Shown here: positions 22,696-39,369 of the stretch, piece after piece
Layout: every line of letters starts with the position of its first letter
Position numbering within the stretch: position 1 is the first letter of the stretch
Source: Candolleomyces eurysporus
Lineage: Eukaryota; Basidiomycota; Agaricomycetes; Agaricales; Psathyrellaceae
Direction: 5' to 3'
Assembly (NCBI GenBank): GCA_027579435.1
Contig: JANBPK010000948.1
Location: 30,873 to 78,014 of the forward strand
Length of the DNA: 47,142 nucleotides
The notes under the pieces: model-generated
What the model saw: only the letters and a program-made list of their open reading frames with translations
Database searches by the model: none
Told to the model about the DNA's origin: nothing
Position numbers and translations under genes: made by a program

Positions 22696-23454
22696 AAGTC
22701 AAATCCTCAATGACAGGCGCCTAACGTGGGATCTATTCTCAGATCTGCCGTCCGATCTCAGTAGAGATTGATACTCACAGCTGCAAGGCGCGGGACCGTT
22801 TTGCTTTGTTACGCTCCCCCACGTTCTCAAAATTTCCTTTTAACAAAGAATACTTTCTCCTAGAAAAAACATTACACACATTTTTCTGGTAGAATATGCG
22901 GTATTGCGCTGAGGACTGTCAAATTCCGCGATCTGAGAAACTACTTCTCTCCGCGTTCCAAGGCAGACTATATTCGGCCCTGAGCCACTTTTCAATATCG
23001 GCTCTCCAAAAAGGGGAAAGGGGTTTGAGTATGTTACTATGCAGGTCCGAAAAACTGATTGAGTATTGAGCCAATATTAGGGTTTGATCCCACTTCCCTA
23101 TGGAGACATACCCAGGTTTTCCGCATGACGCAATGTGTATTTGATAGTAGACCAGAAACCGGCTGGAGGAGGACGATTCTCGCCTAAAGGCCCGTGATGC
23201 AGGAGAACGTCTAAGCTCGCTCATAGAGCGACGGTCACCGGTCTAGCTTAATAGTGGGGCGCTTGCTTATTCCAAGTTTTTGAATCATTGGTTGTCAATC
23301 TGAGTGTTAGCACGTCAAGTTGAGATTCTAGTACAGAAAAGATGAATTTCATCCTGAATTGAATACATATTCTTTAAGATCTACACCATAGATATTGAAA
23401 TTAAGACCTAAGTTGGCTTTACTTTCATTGTCTGCCCTTCCCATACACATAGCA
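22696..23454. other. Intergenic spacer with no supported gene
   Basis: About 760 bp upstream of family copy B. A minus-strand frame at 22919-23224 could encode about 100 residues, but I recognise nothing in it and find no related copy in the window. The region around 23230-23450 is noticeably A+T-rich. Confidence 0.35.
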
Positions 23455-23880
23455 TCACTTCCTTCCTTCTGCTGTAAATGACTCCATGAGAAGGAGGATC
23501 AAAAAGCAAGATCTTTCAAAGTCTCTACACATGAATTTGCAACATAAGTCAGTCCTGATGAAAAGTCTTTCACCAAGCTCAATTGTAGCTTCTTCAAGTG
23601 TTAAGCCCCAACCTTTGTGAATGGTGATTACCCATGCAAGTGCTAAAGGAAGTTGTGTGCAGGTTAAAGTCTTTCCTGACCTGCCATCCAATTCTTTCTT
23701 CACAGGATAATTGGTACCCAAGCAGGCTCAATAATACCTTGCTACCCTGGAGTTTGGCCTTCTGAAAGATGTTTGTCAAATTTAGGAGAGAACAAAAACA
23801 ATAAGTTACAGACCTGAGTAGTCCCTGGACTCCATATATACCACAGCAGGTCATTTTGAGGATCCTTATTCAGGTACCAT
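23455..23880 (-). mobile_element. Degenerate PIF1/Helitron-type helicase fragment
   Basis: On the minus strand the frame around 23455-23721 reads GRSGKTLTCTQLPLALAWV followed by ITIHKGWGLTLEEATIELG. This resembles the C-terminal helicase motifs of PIF1-like enzymes and the Rep-Hel protein of Helitron transposons, where the pattern PLxLAWAxTIHKSQGLTL is typical. The usual SQG is GWG here. The upstream part is broken by stops, and the part after the motif needs a frame change to resemble the family (LTYVANS, then ETLKDLAF). It is a dead fragment of a few hundred bases, lying between repeat copies B and C. The element ends were not found. Confidence 0.7.
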
Positions 23881-23906
23881 ATAATCAACCTTACTATCAC
23901 ACGGTT

Positions 23907-25580
23907 TGGATGATACTTCGAGTAGCATCACTTGATTTGACCTCTAGATACAGAGAGACAAATCTCCTTCAACTTTGGCAGGTTTGAATGAATACCGCAT
24001 ATGGTGCACAAGTTGACGATGCTAGTAGTTAACCGTTGAGAAAGGGGATTACTTGCGAAACCTCAAAACAGAGCGGTGCTCAAATTTACGAGCCCCTTGT
24101 CGCCGGTCGTGAACCACCAGGTTCCTCAGGCAGGGCAAGCACGAGCTTCGCCAGAGAAGGATAACTTTGGCCTCGTAGTATTGATTTTGAAGAGCTGGAG
24201 TATTCTTACACAGTGAACGCTACTCTACTATTGAGCTTAGACATAGGAATGTACATAGGTAGACAGACAGCAATTGACCCGTGAATGAGAGGCGTGATGA
24301 GCATAGCGAATAGGAAAACAATGTCTAGAGGGAGGGGAAAGCACAGCAACATGAAGTATTACCTGTGAACACATGGTACACATCCAGCAGGCCGAAAGGA
24401 AGAAAGGGTATACGGCATAAGGGGCCGGGGAACGGGTATGCTTGAACGTATTTGTGGAGAGACCACAGGCCGTCGTCGAGGAGCGAGGCTGCAATTGGGG
24501 ACGGTGACAGCACGACAAGGGCAAGGGGTTGAGGGGAAAAGCAATGGAAAGATCCTGGCGAGTAAGTTGCATCGTTCTAAATCAATCCTCTCTCTGAATG
24601 TACCTATAACAATTGGACGCAACCCTCGGATAAGATTATTCAGACAACCCCATCCGAAGGAGAATCATGGTTGATAGAGGTTCCAGTGGGGTTTGTGAAC
24701 CAGGTCACAAGCCACCATATAAAAAAACGGCAGACTGGCCAAGACGCCATTTGCAGGTGGCGCATCCTGCGAGCGGCCCAGACTGGTAGCATGGTAGCGA
24801 CCGATCGAGTCACTTCCGAATCTAAGAGAGGTGGGAGGCTCACGATCTAAGATGATACGGTGAGCTCAGAGCGATGCAGAAGCATAAGCTGGAAAATGGG
24901 GTCACTTACGTCGTTGTGAAGTACCGGGTTCGGCCCAGTCTGGGTTGGTGCTCTCAACTCCTGGGGAAGGGAACCCAGCCATAGGAGAGGATGCTAGTGA
25001 CAGCCCTAAGCATTAGAAGAGCGTCAATGTGAAGTGGTCATGACGTACATTGGGGATATTGTGGGGAACGACTCGGGCTCGGACGAGCTGAGGTATGAAT
25101 AGGATGACCTTGGTCTGCGTTCGGGGCTAAGGGCGATGAAGGGAAGCATTGTGCAGATGCAGTATGGTTAAATTGGCCTGGGTTCCGGTCGGTCCCTGGA
25201 AATGAACTCAATGCAAGGATTCAGAATAGGGAATCCGCACTTACGGAACGTCCATCTGGCGTCGCCGTTGAGGCTGGAGTTGCGGGCCTGTGTTGAACTG
25301 ACATTATTTGAGTTGATCGTCTCGGTAGTTGTCTGATTCTGGGAGTTGTGATAGTTGTTGTAGACTGCATAGGACTGGTCGATGTAGATCATGGTGAATA
25401 GCCCTGAGCTCTCGCGTTCTTGCAGTAAAGGGTCTGATTGGTTTTCCTGGGCCTGAGATGATGGTTGTTCAGGCATTCCTCAGACTGGTTATGAAAAGAC
25501 AATGAGGTGGTAAGTGATAAGGGGAAGGGGCCGGGGTGAGGAGAAAACATGGGGCGAGTGGGCATTTTAAGAGAGAGCGA
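23907..25580. repeat. Repeat R1, copy C
   Basis: Third copy of the R1 unit, closer to copy A than to B. It begins at ggtttggatgatacttcg, holds about 750 bp of conserved 3' flank, then the four-exon gene and its TATA-like promoter. The left boundary is adjacent to the helicase fragment. Confidence 0.75.
24665..25476 (-). CDS. Unknown tail-anchored-like protein, family copy C (altered C-terminus)
   Basis: Exons 25245-25476, 25049-25195, 24910-25005 and 24665-24846 give 218 residues. The first three exons match copy A in length and phase, and the N-terminal exon is nearly identical (GLFTMIYIDQSYAVYNNY). In the last exon a run of seven T on the coding strand replaces six in copies A and B. The frame shifts inside the hydrophobic segment, so the protein ends early and loses the conserved SPSDGVV tail. 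This is either a homopolymer sequencing error or a real loss of the membrane anchor. If one T is extra, the normal frame would run to 24640. Confidence 0.55.
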
Positions 25581-26250
25581 TGGCCAAAGCAGGTGAACAG
25601 CTTGATCAAAAGTACAGAAGAGGTTACGCAATAAACAGACCACGAATCATCCCATAGCGCGTTGCGTAGTTGCGGGGGTCGACCGGAGTCGTCGTTGTCG
25701 TGTGCTTAAGTTAGCAGCAACGACGCGTTGTTTGGCGACGTACCGCGTCGCCAAAATAGGCAACATCCGTCGTGCAGCTCAAATTCTTTGTATCATGATA
25801 TCACAGCCCGCCTCTGAAGTTGAAGCAAAGAGAAGAGCGGCCTGGAAATAGAACAAGTTGCTAAATGTAGCCCAAATTTCTGTCAGTTCCTCTAGTCCGT
25901 GAAGTCTGGGAAGCACACCAGAGGTAGTTTCTGAGATACATAGTGGTATCCTGGAGTATCCTGGCCATCCCGGCTATTGACGAACACTGTAAGGATCTGC
26001 ATACTACTTATAGCACATAACGCTGGCCTAAAATTGTTACCTATCTTAGGTATGGAGACCGGCCGTTCCTTATTGGGACCTTGTGCTGTTGCTATGATAC
26101 GATATTTGGGATTGTACCGCACGTTTCGCGTTGCCACCATATGGATCCTTGAAAACGTTCCCTTCGACTCAGGTTAGTAAACTCGGGGAGATTTATCCGT
26201 TGAATCCCTCCAGTGTAAACAGAATTTGACAGGAGGGCTGGACGTCACGG
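25581..26250. other. Spacer between R1 copy C and R2 copy 2
   Basis: About 670 bp with no supported gene. It contains a perfect 10-bp-stem hairpin at 25731-25755 in a GC-rich patch. A minus-strand frame at 25892-26140 is not recognisable. The sequence is not shared with the matching spacer at 18516-18840. Confidence 0.4.
25731..25755. repeat. Perfect 10-bp inverted repeat (hairpin)
   Basis: Arms tttggcgacg (25731-25740) and cgtcgccaaa (25746-25755) with loop taccg. On the minus strand it is followed by a smaller stem (caacg/cgttg) and then ctgctaac. Such a hairpin before CTRR is reminiscent of Helitron 3' ends, but the base after CTAA is C where T is expected, so this reading is weak. Confidence 0.6.
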
Positions 26251-27874
26251 TTATGGAGGGACAGCACCGACACAGGGACCCAACACCTCATAACAAGTCC
26301 AAAGGGCTATCCATGCGCTCCTTTCGTCAACTCTTTAAGTAAACCATGTGCAGGGTCAGCAACGACACGGGAACCCAACCCCTGAGAATAAGTCCAAAGG
26401 GCAGTGCATGTGCTCTCTTCGTCTACTCGCTAACTATTGCTTCCAAAGAACCCGCAAACGTTCAGAGCAATTTACGTTGTGCGCAAAGTCGGATGGATCA
26501 TGGTGTTGAAGTGCTCTTGAATGCATTGAACATCTCCCGACAAATTGAGAGAGACCATGACAGTTGAGTCGGACATTACCTAGCATAACGCAGGAGCCTC
26601 AGGGGTGGTTCATTGCCTCTGGACACGGTGATTTATTCTCCTTCTGTATCAATTCTGTATGATTAGTACTCGCTACCAGTTCTCTTCTCTCCACTATCCG
26701 CAATATGTATTGCACTCCTGGATAATTACATGCTATACGACCGTATTCAAAGTGCTCTGATCTCAGTTCAGATAATATGACTGACTGCGCTCTGTGAGCA
26801 TCATCTATTTTGCAAGAATTCTTCTAGATGGTGACAGGCTCTCGGTTACGACCAACCCACAGTAACCACGGTGACGGTGACGTCTCCAACTCCACCTCAA
26901 GCCGGTATCCCCTCAAGTAGATCATGCAAAAGGCATATTTCAGATTAGGATGATGAAAAAGGAAGATCTTGGGGTTATCAGCGGCCTAGCTCCTTCGACA
27001 GTCTTACTTTGCACCGAAAATGCACGAACGCCTGCAGAGCTCTTCTGAGATTCAGAGGAACGAGTGAACGAGTCTCGCGATCGGTGTATGATGTTGCATC
27101 AAAGGCTACAGATCGCTTAGTTGCTCAGATGCAAAGACATGCTAAGTTCAACGCACTTTGCCTCGAAACTCATCTGACACGACGCTTATGGTTCAATCTA
27201 GCCAGCTGCAGAGTTGAAGAAGCGACAGTGGGATGAGCCTGTGGTTTAGTTTGTGAGAAGATCACTGACGAGCTCTCCCTGTTTTCTGTTCTCATCGCAG
27301 CACGATGCAGATACTGCCAGCGGTCTTTGGTAAAGTTCAAGGATGTCGGGGCGCACTTTCGCCGTGAGCCGCCAAGATCCCAAAGGCCAAGATCCCAACC
27401 TCCAACCCACCCGGATTACCCCGTTTACAATTCTGGGTCTCTTTAAAACGCGAGAGACAAATCCCCTTAAAGCCTTTGCCGAAAGATAATGTTGATCCCA
27501 GGTTCAAAAATATTATAATTTCGAGGCATCTTGACTCGGGTTCATGCAGATTCCAGGCGATGGACGCGCGGCATGTGTGCGCAGGAACCAATAGCGGCAC
27601 CGCTGTTTCCCGTCGGTGTTTCCCGTTCTCTTCTTTTTTGGGTTCACGTTCACCTGTCCCTCTAACCTCCAGAACTTTGAAAGTAATTCACGTACTGGTG
27701 AAGTCAAAATGCCTCGGACCACTGCCGCGCGAAGCAGTGGCCACTTCCCACAGGTTTTTCATTGTCAGTCATTTCAGAGTACTAGGTCTACAGATAGCAT
27801 GCTGAAGCACTAGGCGGGAGGGGGCGTGTTTCTCTCTCCGGGTATATTTAGCTGGCATCCAAACGTTAAATTCT

Positions 27875-30425
<2,551 letters not shown>

Positions 30426-33400
30426 GATCGACTCGGATGTAGAATCGGACGCCGGCTACTAGTTGATAGAACGTCTAGAAGGATGGGTGGGTGGATAGAT
30501 GGGCTCGAAGTAAGCAACCGGTAGACGGTAGAACGAGCAGGGAAGCACCAAACGCGAAGAGTGCAGCCGAAATGGGATCGGGAATTTCTTCCTTCCGGTC
30601 AAGTCACCAAGGGGGAAGGTGAGATAGGGAGGGGGGAGGGAAGGCTGAAGGGAAGACAAGAGCGTACCTTCGGATCCGTATTTGTATTCCACAGGGCAAA
30701 AGGGAAAGGGCGTGCATTGTTGGTCTATTGACACATAACCAGGTTCATCCGGCTGCAGCGTGAGTGTCTTTGCACGCAAGCAAGCACACGAGCACGGCCG
30801 GTATATGCGCCCAGCAGGACGGCAGAGAAAGAGAGAAGAGAAGGAGAGCGATAAACACAAACAGAAATGATAGGATGGCTGATTGGTGCCTGCAAGAGCT
30901 TCACAACCTCTTTCCGTGCTTCTAGCGTCCTGGTACTCCAGAAAAGCATATCGTCCCAGGAATTGCGTGCAGGCACATGGTCGAAGAACCAGACGAGTTG
31001 GCTCGAGACGCCTGAGGGTGCCATATCTAGGAAGGGGACGGCAGTAAACGATAAGAAAAAAAGGGAAAAAAGAAGACAAGAAGAAGTGGACGAACCACGA
31101 TGTCAAGTGAGATAGTCGGGCTTCAAGGTTTGTGTTTGTCTCGACGTCCAGCTGCAGCTCGCTTGGCCAAGTAACACATTCACGATGCGATAAAATGCCG
31201 GAGTTCGGGAGCCCGAGGACATTCCCATAACGACCCAGCAGGCCGTGTCTTCGGGCGAATTGACAAAGCGAATGTCGAAGAGAACTGGCTGGGACCGCCA
31301 GGAACTGCCGGAGACTTTATGCATGTATCATCCTTTTATGAATATTGTCGCCTTTGTCCCTTAATCCCCCAGGCAAAAGGAAGGCACAAGTACCCTCGCC
31401 CGCCACAAAAGGGCATCGCGTGCGGAAGTCTAAAAAATTCAACCATGTGCCAGCGTTGTCTGGTGAGCTGGGAGAGGCAAAGACAAAACGAACCTCACTC
31501 GCTCAGTGGCGGAGGATTCTTGCAAAGATCAATCAAGGAAGGAAGGAAGATCCACATGTTTCTGGCTCAAGAGAAGCGACGTCTGCTAGCAGAAGTGTAA
31601 GAGGGATTCCAGGGTGAATGTTGTTGTTCCAAGACGGTCGGCCGGGTGGGTGATGGGAGCGCCCCATCGACCTAAAATGGTAGTCAGCAGGCTTAAACGG
31701 AGGCATTCTCAAGCTGCGTTTAACACAATCGACGTCGTTGGCTCAGACGAACGAGCACACGAGCTAATCAGTGCTCTCATCGTCCCTCTCTTCCATCCAA
31801 TTCAATTCATCCATCTTCGAAAGCTGATCGATTGAACGTGAATTCAGTATATGGTGGTTAGCTTGTGATAAGGAGACAACCGCTTCTCTTACCTTTTGAC
31901 ATACGGCGTATGGTGCAAGTGACCACACGACCAAATGGATTAATAGCAGAAGAAGGAAGATTTACCGTTGCATATCATAGCCTGATCCTGATGCGAGGTC
32001 TTTTGAATTGAGGTCGATATACAAAATGAAGCTTCTTTCAATTCCGAGGTTCACAGGACTCTCTTGTGCAGGCGCCACCTGCCGTACGCGTCCTCTTCAG
32101 GTGTCGGTGGCCGGCGTTATCGTGATCAGACGAAGGGGACGAACCGCAAGTACAGTACTTACTTTGGATCCAGAAGGACCTCGGAAGGAAGGAAGGACAG
32201 GACGAAGAGTCAGGTCCCGAAGATTCCGACAACATAATAGTCTTCCTGAGTCTCCCGTCCGATATTCGTGGGCTCCTTTTGGGTCCCAATGCGTTTCGCG
32301 TCGATGCTGGGTCTTCCTTGGCGCCTCTTCTTGAGAACCCTTCGCCGCCACATCGAACAAAAATCCTGCAAGGAAAGCAACAGTTTAGTTCAGTTGTGGG
32401 TTTGGGAAGTTGTTATTTACTTACCAGTGCATGTTGTTACACAAGGCTTCGAACTTCGCGAACCATGTTACTCACAGAATTGAATTACTGATAACCATGT
32501 GTTTATCAACTGCCCTCTTCGGCCAACATATCACCTGGGATTTTTTGCGGGATATACAGAAAACGAAGAGATGAGGGCGCCACCGCCGAGAGATAAAATA
32601 CGGTTCTTGAGACGGCGAGTAGATATGATGAGAAAAGAGAGACTTTCCATGGCACTTCCAGCATGGTGGACCTATCATGGAAGGGACTCGAGTGCAGGGT
32701 TTGTGTACAGCTAGCCTGGCTGTCGCGATTTGGTTCCGGATCTGGTCGATCAGCTGATGAGGATGAATCCTGCCCGTGTGCGCCGACACGTACATAGAGG
32801 GATGAGATGAATTAGACCATACATATATCGATAAAGCATAGGGTTTAATACAAATTAAGAGTCCGGGAGACCAGGAGGCCAGGGAGGGAGGGGGGAATAT
32901 ATAGCGATGGTGGCAGCAGGACCGTAGTGATGTGTGAATCTGTGGTGTTTTTCCAAAAGAGTGAAACGACTCGAGGAGTCAAAACTGTTCCCGGATGATA
33001 GAAAAAGAAACACAAAACGAAAGCAAGGTGCGAGCGATTCTTCAGATGGGCGACGACAGCAATGAATGATATGCAACAACAAAAACAGCGACGATTGAAG
33101 AGCAACGGGCTAACAAAGAATGCCAGAGACGACTGCAATCTATTAAGGTGAATAGAGGTAAGGTGTGGAAATGGGAAAAAAAGATAGCGACGACGACGAT
33201 AAGGAACAGACACAACGATGGAATCAAATGAAAGTGACAGGGACGTCGACAGAAGAAGGCTGTCTTCGCTTACTGGAGTACATCGCTTCGGCTTGCAGCG
33301 AGAACATTATATAAAAGACTTTCGTCAGATATGCGCGGTTTCGTGAGGCAGATCGTCTGAGGGTCGGTAGCTGTCAGGGGTATGTACGTGTAAAGAGCGG

Positions 33401-33487
33401 TGTGTGGGATGTACTCACCAAACCCTCCATTAATCCAACTCCATTTCCAGTGAGGCATTGGAAACACGATGCTGCACCCGCCCCACT
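30426..33487. other. Gene-poor 3 kb between chitinase and Spg1
   Basis: No frame here shows a recognisable domain or a convincing set of splice sites. The left part must hold the chitinase promoter, including GA-rich and pyrimidine-rich runs around 30610-30850. Short GGAA repeats occur near 32180. Long frames such as 30459-31106 (minus) are low-complexity Ser/Leu/Phe readings of pyrimidine-rich DNA. The right part, 32840-33487, probably contains the Spg1 3' UTR. A non-coding RNA cannot be excluded. Confidence 0.4.
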
Positions 33488-34365
33488 TCAAACATCCACA
33501 TAAATAAGGATGGGTTCACCGACTCCCTCGATCTCCGGGATGACGCATTTGAGGTCAAAGGCCTTTGCGAGGACGATCTTGAAGATTTTTTGCACATTTA
33601 TTGAGGCCGATGTTGAGCAAAAGATCAGGGACGCGTGCATAGCCTTTGCAAATCGCTTGGCCTAACTAGGGGTTGAGAACGGAGATTGGCAATNGGGGGG
33701 AGCGAGACTTGCCTGTTTCGTGATCTCCTCTTGCTCATCCCGGGGAAAGGTTGCAAACTGATCGTACTTTGTCCCAATCAAAAAGGGGATAGCGGTCTGC
33801 ACGGTGATGTGAGTCAAACGTCAAAAAGTCGTGGAAGGGATGGGGAATGACCTTGTTGAAGCCTCTCGCCTGACGATACCATTCCTTCACGGAGTTGAGT
33901 GTGGATTTTCGAGAGAGATCGAACATGAAGAGAATGGCGACGGCATCGTTGCAGACGAGGGGCAACATGTTGACGAATTCACGCTGACCACCCAGATCCC
34001 ATATCGAGAAGGTTATGGTTGTTCTCCGCACAGAGATGGTCTTTTCCATAAAGTTGACGCCTGGATGTGGGACGTGAGGTGACGTTGAGACGCGTAGACG
34101 GACAGGAGAGCGTACCCAGCGTCTGGATGTAGTCCTCATCAAAACTCCCCTCCACGTATTTGACCATGAGGCTTGTCTTCCCGATCTGCGAGTCCCCAAC
34201 CATTCCCACCTTGATGACGACGCTGGAACAAAGGTAAGTATTGTGCCATTACGGCGCGTCGAAATGGACGAACCTATTCCTCTCGTCTCCATTCTCCTGT
34301 GGCTGATGGTTTTGACCACTGGGACCGGCGACTGCTGAAGATGGGCCTGCGGCGGATGACGACAT
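33488..34365 (-). CDS. spg1: Septation GTPase Spg1/Tem1
   Basis: Exons 34274-34365, 34116-34222, 33852-34060, 33713-33796 and 33488-33661 give 221 residues. It is a Ras-like GTPase with P-loop GDSQIGKTS, switch [11 protein letters not shown], the G4 box TKYD and the CSTSAS region. The runs [38 protein letters not shown] and [17 protein letters not shown] are near-signatures of the Spg1/Tem1 branch. In yeasts this GTPase at the spindle pole body triggers the septation initiation or mitotic exit network. The first exon encodes a short Ser/Ala/Gly-rich leader. The intron at 33662-33712 has a GC donor (CAG, then gcaagt). It is divergent from cellobiose dehydrogenase, with 1.2 kb between the start codons. 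Confidence 0.94.
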
Positions 34366-35581
34366 TGGCACGAGACGATCCAAAGAATAGGTTGAAATGG
34401 AAGTCGGACTGGGACTGGCCGGGGAAGGGGTATCGGGGTATGTGGGGTGGTTGTCAAGCTACGACTGCCAGACCAGAAACGGCTGAAGGGAAGAAACGAC
34501 GCGTTTTGGGTGTGCCGGCTAACGAAGGTGTACTCGGGCGTGGCGCCTGAAGTAGCAAGCCAGGATGTGCAGAAAGGGACGAGCGCTGCGTTGCTGTGGT
34601 CAACAGCGACCCAAAAGACGAACAGAACACACGCGACGCCGACGGTGAGGCCAGGGCGCCATCACCACGACAAACAAACATCCGAACGGCCATGACACAT
34701 AACACCAAACAACGCGTGCCGGTCCTCCTCCTTAAGTAGCCCCCGTCTCGGAGTATCCCACTGGCGGCTCTAGTGTGCCCGTCCAATCAACCACCACCCA
34801 TTTCACAGACGATTCTCCGTCCCAGTCCTCGTCCTCGTCGTCCGGCCCCATCTCCTACTTGGGCCCTCCCGATTCCCTCGCCCAACCCGCGTCGATCTGC
34901 CTATAGCCCGCGCCCTTCTTTGCGGGGGGACATAGGTCTCCTCGAGATATTTTTACCCCGTCCCTCAGAACACCTTCCACGCGACCGAGTGCAGCTAGAG
35001 CTGCTCCTTCTCAATAATGCGAGCCTGCTTCCCTGTCTTCCGCGGGTCCGGTGATAGCTAGCAACTCCAATCACATCTCGTGGATATGCCATCTACGAAA
35101 CAAGCGCCCTGCGCTTCTTCAGTCTCGTGGCACCAGAAGCTCGACTATTGCTTGCTTTTCGACGCTTGGCGGAGAAACGTGCCGGCCATTTTTNCGGGAT
35201 CTCTACTAGATTCCTCGTCCCCACCTCCACACTGACTAGTCGTCATCTCTTTCAAACGACTTCCAGGGGGATTACCATTCCCCACCCCCACGTCGCTTCA
35301 TAGTCTCTCATTTCTCCGTCTGCATCCACGCCTCGTACTTTGGCGATCACGAGTGTGCTATTTCCGAATACTAGCCGCCGTTTGCAGAGATCCAATATCG
35401 CGTTGCCACCTTCCTCACCCCAGTGACTTCCTGAAACAAACGGTATGCATTGTAACACGAAGTCTCAACGTAATTTTTGGACCGGTTTTACGGAACTATC
35501 TCGCCATATGTCGCCTATCTCTCAGTTATTTATGAACCTCGACCTTCTCCAGTTACGTCTACCCGCCGTTCTTGCATCACA
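34366..35581. promoter_or_regulatory. Divergent promoter region, Spg1 and cellobiose dehydrogenase
   Basis: About 1.2 kb separates the two start codons. It is C-rich on the plus strand around 34780-34900. No recognisable gene is present; frames such as 34773-35054 are Pro/Arg-rich readings of skewed DNA. A weak TATA-like ttatttatg lies at about 35526, some 55 bp before the cellobiose dehydrogenase ATG. Confidence 0.4.
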
Positions 35582-38896
<3,315 letters not shown>

Positions 38897-39058
38897 GTCA
38901 CGAGTGAATGTAGCCGCGTATGTTTTGGAGTTGTATTAGTTAGGAAGAGGTTATTTATTTCGAAAATCTGCATCAGACGCGTCGGTTGGGGCTCATTATT
39001 TCTGAGAGATGCATTTCCGTTGAGGATGATAATTGTCAGAGCGAAAATAAGGTTATGA

Positions 39059-39138
39059 GCATTAATGGGGTAGTGGTAACCTGGGTCGTTGCCATTCCGC
39101 TAGCTCGACCCGCCGGGGGTTCGATTCCCCCTTAATGC
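39059..39138 (+). tRNA. tRNA-Gly (anticodon GCC) with 10-nt intron
   Basis: The same tRNA as at 7924-8003. Acceptor arms are GCATTAA and TTAATGC; anticodon GCC is at 39091-39093 in a TTGCCA loop, with the intron probably at 39095-39104 and stem 39084-39088 with 39106-39110. The T stem is a perfect GGGGG/CCCCC, and the B box GGTTCGATTCC is at 39118-39128. The discriminator A is at 39139. It lies 231 bp before the third F-box gene, in the same relative position as in unit 2. Confidence 0.87.
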
Positions 39139-39140
39139 AG

Positions 39141-39149
39141 CTTTTTTTA
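39141..39149 (+). terminator. Pol III terminator of tRNA-Gly
   Basis: A run of seven T starts a few bases after the tRNA discriminator base, the normal RNA polymerase III stop. Confidence 0.7.
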
Positions 39150-39369
39150 TCCTCGATACTACACCGATCTGTAGATAAGCAACAGGGGATGGTACTTTAT
39201 GCTTACCCTCACCTGCAAAATCAATTTGGCAACAGAAGGTAGGGGGGGATCGGCAACAAGGTGAGCATATTACGCATTACTGTTGCCTATCTCAGGTCCC
39301 AGTACTAAGGTGCGCGGCTTGTGGCGGTGCCATCTTTACTCTCTCGCATCTCCTCATCGTTCCAGCGAG

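Noticed and set aside
22919..23224. About 100-residue minus-strand frame upstream of family copy B
   Set aside because: Not recognised, not shared with other copies, and next to dead transposon sequence.
30459..31106. 215-residue minus-strand frame upstream of chitinase
   Set aside because: Low-complexity Leu/Ser/Phe translation of pyrimidine-rich DNA with no domain or splice structure.
39283..39369. Longer N-termini for the F-box proteins (also 3144-3194 and 7825-7914)
   Set aside because: They begin with TTG or GTG, which fungi do not normally use as start codons, and the ATG shared by all three copies lies downstream.
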